The translations under genes and the position numbers were made by a program. Shown in pieces: positions 1 through 5,273 of a DNA stretch of 6,687 nt. The first letter of the stretch is position 1. Each line of letters starts with the position of its first letter. Below the pieces are notes generated by a model. It did not search any database, had not been told where the DNA came from, and worked only from the letters and a program-made list of their open reading frames with translations. Source of the stretch: JANNXY01 sp031409775 (GTDB lineage Bacteria > Patescibacteriota > Minisyncoccia > Phycocordibacterales > CAIZIN01); assembly GCA_031409775.1 (NCBI GenBank), contig JANNXY010000037.1, forward strand, positions 1 through 6,687, read 5' to 3'.

Positions 1-1
1 C

Positions 2-115
2 GAAGAACTTCGCCAGAATGGTAAGGACTACAGAACCACCTTGATCATTCTAGCTCGAAAGTTTTTACGATTTCTCTTTGCTAAACACTGGAAACCCAAG
101 TTATCCACAATTTAG
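2..115 (+). CDS. C-terminal fragment of a putative IS110-type transposase (partial, 5' end outside window)
   Basis: This frame is open from the left edge to a TAG at 113-115 and gives 37 residues. The segment DYRTTLIILARKFLRFLF resembles the C-terminal helix of IS110/IS1111 (Transposase_20) proteins, where a basic 'ARK' is followed by hydrophobic residues just before the end. If so, the protein would be a DEDD/serine DNA recombinase that moves its own insertion sequence, and the non-coding DNA after it could be the element's 3' end. The catalytic parts lie outside the window, so nothing can be said about integrity. The call rests on a short similarity recalled from the family rather than on an alignment. 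It could also be the tail of an unrelated basic protein. Confidence 0.4.
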   Translation, partial: EELRQNGKDYRTTLIILARKFLRFLFAKHWKPKLSTI

Positions 116-197
116 GTTTGACTAAGTCCTTTAGCGGGACTAGAGGGAGGTGGCGAGGCTTTGCGAGACGGAGGATGTTGGGGACGGATACAGGCAT
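116..197. other. G-rich non-coding gap between transposase tail and rRNA promoter
   Basis: There is no credible ORF here. A small hairpin (AGTCC at 125-129 with GGACT at 137-141) is followed by a purine-rich stretch, 142-187. Part of it (158-174) recurs in inverted, slightly diverged form at 5111-5127. It may be the end of the insertion sequence or a dispersed genomic repeat. No function can be assigned. Confidence 0.4.
155..174 (+). repeat. G-rich repeat motif, copy 1
   Basis: The segment GCTTTGCGAGACGGAGG (158-174) matches the reverse complement of 5111-5127 except for two substitutions and a one-base gap. The pair brackets the rRNA unit in opposite orientation. A short dispersed repeat is possible, but two short copies do not prove it. 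Confidence 0.3.
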
Positions 198-225
198 TTG
201 ACATTTAATTCTATATGTATATAAT
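198..225 (+). promoter_or_regulatory. Perfect-consensus sigma70-type promoter for the 23S-5S unit
   Basis: TTGACA (198-203) and TATAAT (220-225) both match the consensus exactly and are separated by 16 bp. Transcription would start near 231-233. A promoter of this strength about 270 nt before the 23S gene, with no 16S or tRNA gene between, indicates that 23S and 5S are transcribed independently of 16S. The sequence match is direct; activity is inferred. Confidence 0.85.
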
Positions 226-444
226 GGCACCTACACAGATAAATGATAAGAAACCAATTAAAGCGGAATATCTAAAAAGGCCTTGAATAAAGGTGTTGTT
301 AGATAAACCGCTCCGCAAGAGCGGTTTTGAGTTTTAGTTGAGTTCGGAACGACTGAAGCTTGAAAACAGAATCCTGCCAGAGTGTTAGTACCCAAATGCT
401 GCAAAGTAGTGAGGGTGTCTTTTCGGACTCTAGGCAGATAAGTA
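226..444 (+). promoter_or_regulatory. Structured leader of the 23S transcript
   Basis: This is untranslated RNA between the promoter and the 23S processing stalk. It contains ATCTA/TAGAT closing a small hairpin (CCTT...AAGG), then the terminator-like hairpin at 305-335. It also has a 10-bp stem formed by 374-383 with 427-437 (one bulged A at 432). No 16S rRNA, tRNA or canonical boxA was recognised. A 20-codon frame starting at 224 overlaps the -10 box and has no ribosome binding site, so it is not called. Confidence 0.6.
305..335 (+). terminator. Terminator-like hairpin between promoter and 23S (possible attenuator)
   Basis: AAACCGCTC (305-313) pairs perfectly with GAGCGGTTT (319-327) around a 5-nt loop, and is followed by TGAGTTTT. 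This has the shape of an intrinsic terminator, though the U tract is interrupted. It sits about 75-105 nt after the predicted transcription start and well before the 23S gene. It could therefore end a short RNA, act as an attenuator, or be a leader hairpin that is read through by antitermination. Confidence 0.55.
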
Positions 445-503
445 GGTAAAAGTAATTGTAAGTAAATAATAAAAGTAGTGGTTTTTACATTTCCTAATAG
501 GAA
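445..503 (+). promoter_or_regulatory. 5' half of the 23S rRNA processing stalk
   Basis: Three blocks are complementary to the sequence after the 23S gene: 445-457 with 4656-4668 (13 bp perfect), 475-486 with 4627-4638 (one mismatch plus wobbles), and 487-503 with 4610-4626 (17 bp perfect). The inner end includes helix H1 of mature 23S (496-503). This is the expected substrate of RNase III-type cleavage of the precursor. Confidence 0.85.
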
Positions 504-2535
504 ATGTAAGGGCCTATGGTGGATGCCTTGGCTTGAGAAAGCGATGAAGGACGTAGCGTAGCTGCGATAAGCTCTGGTGAGGTGCCTAGCAACCTGTGAC
601 CCAGAGATCTCCGAATGGGGAAACCCTCCTAATTTATTAGGAATTCTACCTTGATGTAGAATGCGCACCCTGGGAAGTAAAACATTTCAGTACCAGGAGG
701 AAAAGAAAACAATAGTTATTTCGTAAGTAGCGGCGAGCGAAAACGAAGAAGCCCAAACCGAAGCCCTGTGGCGCAAGCTGCAGACGTTTCGGGGTTGTAA
801 GACAGAAACGTCATGTTTACATGAGAAGAGTCAAAAAATTTCATACTAAGAGAATCTACTGGAAAGTAGAACCCCAGAGGGTGATAGTCCCGTATCTGAA
901 AGTATAGAAGTCTCTTTTGTTTCTGCTCTTGAGTACCTCAGGACACGAATAGCCTGAGGGAATCTGCCGGTACTAACCGGCAAGGCTAAATATTTCTCAA
1001 GACCGATAGTGAACTAGTACCGCGAGGGAAAGGTGAAAAATAGCCCGGTGAGGGCGTTGAAATAGATCTGAAACCATAGTGCCTACAAGGAGTCGGAGCG
1101 GGCTCGCAGCAATGCGAAGTCCCGTCACGGCGTGCCTATTGAAGAATGAGCCAACGAGTTTTAGCATACTGCTCGACTAAGCCCTAAAAGGGTGGAGTCA
1201 TAGGGAAACCGAGTGTGAATAGCGCGCTTGTAGTATGCTAAAGACCCGAAGCCAGGTGAGCTTGCCATGTGCAGGGTGAAGTTTATCGAAAGATAAATGG
1301 AGGCCCGAACCCGTAGACCGTTCAATATCTTGGGATGACATGTGGTAAGGAGTGAAAAGCTAATCGAACCTGGTAATAGCTGGTTCTCTCCGAAATAGCT
1401 TTTGGGCTAGCGTCGTGCGTTCCCACTGGGGGTAGAGCACTGGAAGGTCTCGACAGGGAGAAATCTCGCGAGACCTATCAAACTCCGAATACCAGTTGGT
1501 AAAAAGCGCGGCAGTTAGACAGCGGGGGCTAAGCTCCGTTTGTCAAAAGGGAAACAGCCCATGATCTCTAATTAAGGTCCCTAAATCCATGCTAAGTGCG
1601 CTTAAGGTGGTGAAGTTTCATCGACAATGAGGAAGTTGGCTTAGAAGCAGCCATCTTTTAAAGAAAGCGTAACAGCTCACTCATCAAGAGACTTCGCGCC
1701 GCAGATAATCGGGGCTAAGCATGGTACCGAAATTGAGGGCTTTATTTATTTTCGAATAAGTAGAGCGGTAGGAGAGTATTCGCATCGCGCTGAAGGTAAA
1801 GGGGTGACCCATACTGGAGCGTTGCGAAGTAAGAATGTTGGCACAAGTAACCACAATGAAGGTGAGATACCTTCACGCCGAAAGATCAAGGTTTCCTTCG
1901 CGATGTAGATCAGCGAAGGGTTAGTCGGGCCTAAGGGGATGACGAAAGTCGGACTCGATGGACACATGGTTAATATTCCATGACTTCCGTATGTTTCTAT
2001 GGAGTGACGGAGAAAATAAAAAGATGCATCTTATTGGATTGATGTTGCTTCTTGTAGGGTAGCTGCTTAGGTAAATCCGGGCAGCAGGCTTTATTGCCAA
2101 TATCCGATGGACGCGAAATGTTTGCCCACGGGCAAGCAAATATCTTTGAATAGTCTCCCAAGAAAAGCTTCTAGGTTATACATACGGAAACCGTACCGCA
2201 AACCGACACAGGTGATCAGGGCGAGTAGCCCAAGGCGAACGAGTGAGAGGTCCTCAAGGAACTCGGCAAAAAAGCGACCGTAACTTCGGAATAAGGTCTG
2301 CCCCTATTTATTTAGGGGCCGCAGCTAAAGTTTTTCTGGCAACTGTTTATCAAAAACACAGCTCCCTGCGAACTCGTAAGAGGATGTATAGGGGGTGACA
2401 CCTGACCAATGCCAGAAGGTCAAGTATCGGCGGTCTTTCTCAGCCTTCGGGCTGGGAAAGGCTGACTGATATAAGCCCTGGTGAATGTCGGCGATAACTA
2501 TAATCGTCCTAAGGTAGCGAAATTCCTTGTCAGGT

Positions 2536-3292
2536 AATTGAATTGCTTGTCTTGATAGTGATATCAAGAAAAATCCGGCTAATAACGGTGAAGTCTTCCT
2601 CCGAGTCTCGTTCAAGGACGAGATGATGACGAAATGATAATACCGTGGGAAGTTGTTCGAAAGAATTAACCCCGTAACGACTGGAGTCACTGCCAACTGG
2701 CGGTGACGAAGATGGTGTTCTATGAGATAATTATCTTATGGAATCCTATAATATGCCGGCGCTTATAAGAGAGCTTCAGAACTATATATCTGGATATGTA
2801 GATGGTGAAGGATGTTTTAGTGTTTCTTTCTCGAAAAGAGAAAAGTTAAGAATTGGATGGGAAGTAAAACCAAGCTTCTGTATCGGTCAGAATTTTGATC
2901 GTCGCGAAGTATTGGATCTGATGAAAGAGTATTTCAATTGTGGATTCATGCGTAGAGATTATGCAGACAAAACATTGAAATTCGAAATCAGAAGTCTAGA
3001 AGAAATTCTAGACAAGGTAATCCCTCATTTCAAAAGCTTTCCTCTCAAATCTTCTAAACAAAAAGACTTTGTGCTTTTTGCAGAAATTTGCAAAAGAATG
3101 AAAAATCAAGAGCATCAAACCATCGAAGGCCTCAGAAGGATAGTAGAGCTCGCATACAGAATGAATGGTTCCGGTAAAAGGAAATATTCTATTTCTGAAA
3201 TGCAGAATCTCGTAAGTAAGAAGATATAGTCTATGCCTCTATGAAAATAGAGGAAACTTCGATTTCACGTCAGGAAATCGAATGTGTACATG
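2536..3292 (+). mobile_element. Group I intron 1 in 23S rRNA (site L1951), endonuclease-encoding
   Basis: The 757-nt insert splits a conserved 23S strand. The 5' exon ends ...GTCAGGT (2535) and the 3' exon resumes AAGTTCTGACG (3293), matching E. coli around U1951. The ends obey the group I rule: exon ends in U, intron ends in G (3292). P1 pairs exon CAGGU with guide sequence GCUUG (2545-2549), with U.G at the splice site. P2 is 2551-2556 with 2563-2568. P7 is GACT (2679-2682) with AGTC (3228-3231), the latter inside the typical S element AGATATAGTC (3222-3231). A 9-bp hairpin (2686-2707) follows the 5' P7 strand, and P9-type hairpins lie after the ORF (CCTCTA/TAGAGG and CGATTT/AAATCG). The homing endonuclease gene occupies the loop between the P7 strands. 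Position 1951 is a known group I intron site (for example in Coxiella). The exact subgroup was not assigned. Confidence 0.93.
2738..3229 (+). CDS. LAGLIDADG homing endonuclease (single-motif, intron-encoded)
   Basis: This 163-residue protein has one LAGLIDADG motif, ISGYVDGEG, at residues 17-25; Glu24 is at the metal-binding acidic position. Single-motif enzymes of about this size (I-CreI is also 163 residues) work as homodimers that cut a long, nearly palindromic site. The expected target is the intron-less 23S junction around position 1951, which lets the intron copy itself into empty alleles. After the motif come the alternating beta strands typical of the saddle (about 26-32, 44-50, 80-87) and a basic C-terminal part. 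No Shine-Dalgarno sequence precedes ATG 2738; a second Met at codon 6 (2753) is an equally possible start, and a short palindrome (2725-2736) precedes the first. The TAG stop (3227-3229) lies within the intron S element. The frame is intact, so the protein may be active. Confidence 0.92.
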   Translation: MESYNMPALIRELQNYISGYVDGEGCFSVSFSKREKLRIGWEVKPSFCIGQNFDRREVLDLMKEYFNCGFMRRDYADKTLKFEIRSLEEILDKVIPHFKSFPLKSSKQKDFVLFAEICKRMKNQEHQTIEGLRRIVELAYRMNGSGKRKYSISEMQNLVSKKI

Positions 3293-3936
3293 AAGTTCTG
3301 ACGCGCACGAATGGTGTAATGACTGGAAAACTGTCTCGAGGACTTGCTCGGTGAAAATACAATACCGGTGAAGATGCCGGTTACCTGCAGTTAGACGAAA
3401 AGACCCCAGAAGCTTTACTACAGCTTGATATTGAGCGTACGTTTTGCATGCGTAGCATAGTTGGGAGAGGTTTATGTGCGGGATTTCGGTTCCGTAATAC
3501 TCGTCAGTGAAATACCAATCTTGCTTGATGTACGTTCTAACCCCGAGGGCAAAAACCGCGGGAGACAGTATCTGGTGGGTAGTTTTAGTGGGGCGCTATC
3601 CTCCCAAAAAGTAACGGAGGAGTCGATTAAGGTACGCTAGGCGCGAATGGAAACCGTGCCGATAGTGCAATGGCATAAGCGTGCTTAACTGTGAGACGTA
3701 AATGTCGAACAGACGCGAAAGCGGCGCATAGTGATCCGACCATTCGCTTTAGAAGCGGTGGGAGCTCATCTGATAAAAGCTACTCTGGGGATAACAGGCT
3801 GGTTTCGCCTAAGCGTCCAAAGCGACGGCGAAGTTCGGCACCTCGATGTCGGCTCAACTTATCCTGGGGGTGGAGAAGCTCCCAAGGGTATGGCTGTTCG
3901 CCATTTAAAAAGTTACGCGAGCTGGGTTCAGACCGT

Positions 3937-4329
3937 TAAGTAGTGGATAGGAAACTATCAACTGTTTTGCAGTCTGAATCACGAGGCTAAATCATTTGAT
4001 TACAAATGATCGCCCGACTTTTTGTACTCAAAAAGTTAGGGTAAATTAAATCAATGATTCTGTTATACAACCATATTCAAACTGTTTGTTTGAATTTCAC
4101 GGCGGTCCCATGCAGAAATGTGTGGTGATCAAGTTTACTATATCGGGAAAATCCTATCGACAAATATCGAGGATAATTCCGAGGGAAGAGGGAAACCTTA
4201 CCCGTAGAGACTACACGTAAACCACCTTAATTCTTTTAGAACAGGTGATGATATAGTCCGAACCTTGAAGTAATTCAAGAGTTGCAAGATCTAATAACTA
4301 ACAACTATTAACTTACAACTATCCATAAG
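3937..4329 (+). mobile_element. Group I intron 2 in 23S rRNA (site L2593), without an ORF
   Basis: A 393-nt insert interrupts the strand that in E. coli reads AACGU|CGUGAGACAG. The 5' exon ends GACCGT (3936) and the 3' exon resumes CGTGAGACAG (4330), so the site is L2593, the same position as the Chlamydomonas chloroplast intron that encodes I-CreI. The core can be assembled: P1 CCGU with GUGG (3943-3946), P3 4133-4138 with 4217-4222, P4 4144-4148 with 4177-4181, P5 4151-4154 with 4171-4174, a P6 hairpin near 4182-4203, P7 GACTA (4209-4213) with TAGTC (4254-4258), P8 4223-4227 with 4243-4247, and a P9 hairpin CTTGAA/TTCAAG. Intron ends are exon U and terminal G (4329). No ORF of useful length exists, so homing would need an enzyme supplied in trans, or the intron is now only inherited vertically. 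Confidence 0.93.
3960..4131 (+). other. Enlarged peripheral stem-loop domain of intron 2
   Basis: Between P2 and P3 this intron holds about 170 nt that is not core. Three perfect 8-bp hairpins occur here: 3991-3998 with 4003-4010, 4017-4024 with 4029-4036, and 4075-4082 with 4088-4095. The first two are closed by GAATCA/TGATTC (3976-3981 with 4054-4059). It may stabilise the ribozyme core. No protein-coding remnant is recognisable. Confidence 0.6.
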
Positions 4330-4609
4330 CGTGAGACAGGTTGGTCTCCTATCTTCTGCAGGCGTGGATTTTTGAGGGGATTTGACTCTAGTACGAGAGG
4401 ACCGAGTTGAACTGACCTCTGGTGTATCGGCTGTCCTGCCAAGGGCACCGCCGAGTAGCTATGTCGGGCCAGGATAAATGCTGAAAGCATCTAAGCATGA
4501 AGCCAGCCCCAAGATTAGAAATCGTTTGAGACCCGTGAGAGATGATCACGTGATAGGCACCAAGTGGAAGCACAGCAATGTGTTGAGCTGAGGTGTACTA
4601 ATGAGTCGA

Positions 4610-4668
4610 TTCCTATTAGGAAATGTGAAAATGACTACGATTATTGTTTGTTATAAATTACTTTTACC
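4610..4668 (+). promoter_or_regulatory. 3' half of the 23S rRNA processing stalk
   Basis: This is complementary to 445-503 in three blocks: 17 bp perfect, a 12-bp block with one mismatch and wobbles, and 13 bp perfect. It extends helix H1 of 23S and defines the precursor stalk cut during rRNA maturation. Confidence 0.85.
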
Positions 4669-4898
4669 GAAAAGATAAAATTGAAAACATTTGCGTGAGC
4701 TGTTCGCGGGAACCGTCCCGACAGTCCGTTGGCGTGTCTTCTAATAAATCTTCATTTTCTCGCGAGAGGTGAAGATAGGATAAGCCCATCATCAACCGGG
4801 CTCGATGGAGGTCTTATTCCTCCCACGCTAATTTGCACATTTTGCCCCTTCGAAATAAAGTAGAAGGGCTTACACAAGTGTTTTCAATTTAATTAATA
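4669..4898 (+). other. Structured 23S-5S internal spacer
   Basis: This gene-free spacer is long for a bacterial 23S-5S gap and is full of local complementarity. One hairpin has CGGGA 4707-4711 with TCCCG 4716-4720, continued by CTGT 4700-4703 with ACAG 4721-4724. A closing stem TTGGCGTG (4729-4736) with CACGCTAA (4824-4831) encloses three further hairpins: 4750-4774, 4783-4802 and 4807-4823. Another follows (CCCTTC 4846-4851 with GAAGGG 4863-4868). No tRNA fold and no ORF are present. It may be a folded spacer with a processing role or an embedded small RNA. Confidence 0.55.
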
Positions 4899-4913
4899 TT
4901 TTTTCAAGTTTTG

Positions 4914-5026
4914 TGTTCTGGTGACTCGTCGCAGAGGTCACACCCGTTCTCTTTCCGAACACGGAAGTTAAGCTCTGTTGAGGCGATGGTAGTCTTAATT
5001 GGCGAGAGTAGCTAGTCGCCAGAACA
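4914..5026 (+). rRNA. rrf: 5S ribosomal RNA
   Basis: This 113-nt gene shows 5S hallmarks: terminal helix TGTTCTGG (4914-4921) with CCAGAACA (5019-5026), the loop region CCGAACACGGAAGTTAAGC, the block GGCGATGGTAGT, and GGCGAGAGTAG near the 3' end. Flanks form a separate processing stem: TTTTTTCAAGT (4899-4909) pairs perfectly with ACTTGAAAAAA (5031-5041). It lies downstream of 23S on the same strand and is probably part of the same transcript. No clear intrinsic terminator follows it. Confidence 0.95.
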
Positions 5027-5057
5027 TAGTACTTGAAAAAATTTGTCGCAGAGGTCA

Positions 5058-5092
5058 CTCACGCATATTTTTCTGCTGAAAAATTGCGTGAG
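5058..5092 (+). repeat. Long imperfect inverted repeat inside the 5S-like copy
   Basis: CTCACGCA (5058-5065) pairs with TGCGTGAG (5085-5092), and inside it ATTTTTC (5067-5073) pairs with GAAAAAT (5078-5084). Together they give 15 pairs with one bulged T and a 4-nt loop. No U tract follows, so it is not a typical terminator. The word TTGCGTGAGC (5084-5093) also occurs at 4691-4700 in the 23S-5S spacer. Confidence 0.6.
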
Positions 5093-5110
5093 CCCACCTC
5101 GGCGCGTCCG

Positions 5111-5131
5111 CCTCCGGTCTTGCGAAGCTCC
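5111..5131 (-). repeat. G-rich repeat motif, copy 2 (inverted)
   Basis: Read on the minus strand, this contains GCTTCGCAAGACCGGAGG, similar to copy 1 at 155-174. It sits inside the 5S-like remnant, which suggests that it arrived after the 5S duplication, or that the resemblance is chance. Confidence 0.3.
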
Positions 5132-5255
5132 AAGTATTCGCTTCTCACTCGTTATCTTTCCTCACTTGGCGAGAGTGGCTGATTCAGCAGAATCATCCTA
5201 GGGATTTGTCGCCAGGACTAAGTGCTGAAAATCTCTATTTAAAAAATAAACCTTA

Positions 5256-5264
5256 TGATATACT
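5256..5264 (+). promoter_or_regulatory. Extended -10 promoter of the membrane-anchored protein gene
   Basis: TG at 5256-5257, one base, then TATACT (5259-5264) forms an extended -10 element. No good -35 is visible, as is usual for this class. The predicted start falls at about 5270-5272, just 2-4 nt before ATG 5274, so the mRNA would be essentially leaderless. Confidence 0.6.
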
Positions 5265-5273
5265 TTTATACAT

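Larger units (their letters stand above)
496..4619 (+). rRNA. rrl: 23S ribosomal RNA gene interrupted by two group I introns
   Basis: Conserved bacterial 23S landmarks run in order: the GGTGGATGCC block near the 5' end (518-527), the GTPase-centre region (1631-1654), helix 69 (about 2490-2515), the central peptidyl-transferase strand (3783-3800), the A loop (3892-3902) and the sarcin-ricin loop AGTACGAGAGGACC (4390-4403). Ends were set by aligning by eye to E. coli 23S and by helix H1 (496-503 with 4610-4617), so each may be off by a few nt. Exons are 496-2535, 3293-3936 and 4330-4619, summing to about 2974 nt. The intron insertion points correspond to E. coli U1951 and U2593, both in functionally central, highly conserved rRNA. 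All antisense and out-of-frame ORFs inside this gene are shadows. No 16S gene is adjacent. Confidence 0.97.
5041..5219 (+). pseudogene. Degenerate 5S rRNA-like copy with inserted sequence
   Basis: Three segments of the upstream 5S recur here in the same order: GTCGCAGAGGTCAC (4928-4941, identical at 5045-5058), TTGGCGAGAGTAGCT (4999-5013, 14 of 15 identical at 5166-5180) and GTCGCCAG (5015-5022, identical at 5208-5215). The segment CGTTATCTTTCC also resembles 5S CGTTCTCTTTCC. The terminal helix 5' strand and the central 5S loops are missing. A long hairpin (5058-5092) and a repeat-like stretch (5111-5131) occupy part of the interior, and an extra hairpin GATTC/GAATC interrupts the 3' part. 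It is best read as a decayed tandem duplicate of 5S. A selected structured RNA derived from 5S is an alternative. Confidence 0.55.

Noticed and set aside
224..286. Possible 20-codon leader peptide before 23S
   Set aside because: The ATG overlaps the TATAAT box, so it would not be transcribed from this promoter, and there is no ribosome binding site.
224..338. TGA read as glycine (Gracilibacteria-type code)
   Set aside because: Extending this frame through TGA gives no recognisable protein, and the genes in the window end normally at TAG or TAA with no in-frame TGA needed.
258..668. Antisense 136-codon ORF over the leader and 23S 5' end
   Set aside because: It crosses the promoter-leader and into conserved 23S sequence on the opposite strand; its bases are explained by rRNA and processing structure, and the protein has no family character.
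1746..2696. Three antisense ORFs inside 23S
   Set aside because: They lie wholly within 23S exon and intron sequence whose conservation is explained by rRNA and intron structure.
3691..3943. Two overlapping forward ORFs of 82 and 70 codons
   Set aside because: They are translations of the conserved peptidyl-transferase region of 23S and end at the intron 2 junction; not genes.
4300..4324. ACAACTAT repeated twice near the end of intron 2, as a CRISPR or tandem array
   Set aside because: Only two 8-nt copies without regular spacers; low-complexity AT sequence at the intron 3' end.
4729..4831. tRNA gene in the 23S-5S spacer
   Set aside because: The 8-bp closing stem with three hairpins looks superficially tRNA-like, but arm sizes and spacing are wrong, and no T-loop (GTTCRA) or anticodon arm fits.
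5058..5092. rRNA operon terminator
   Set aside because: The hairpin is strong, but no U tract follows and it lies inside the 5S-like remnant; no clear terminator for the rRNA unit was found.
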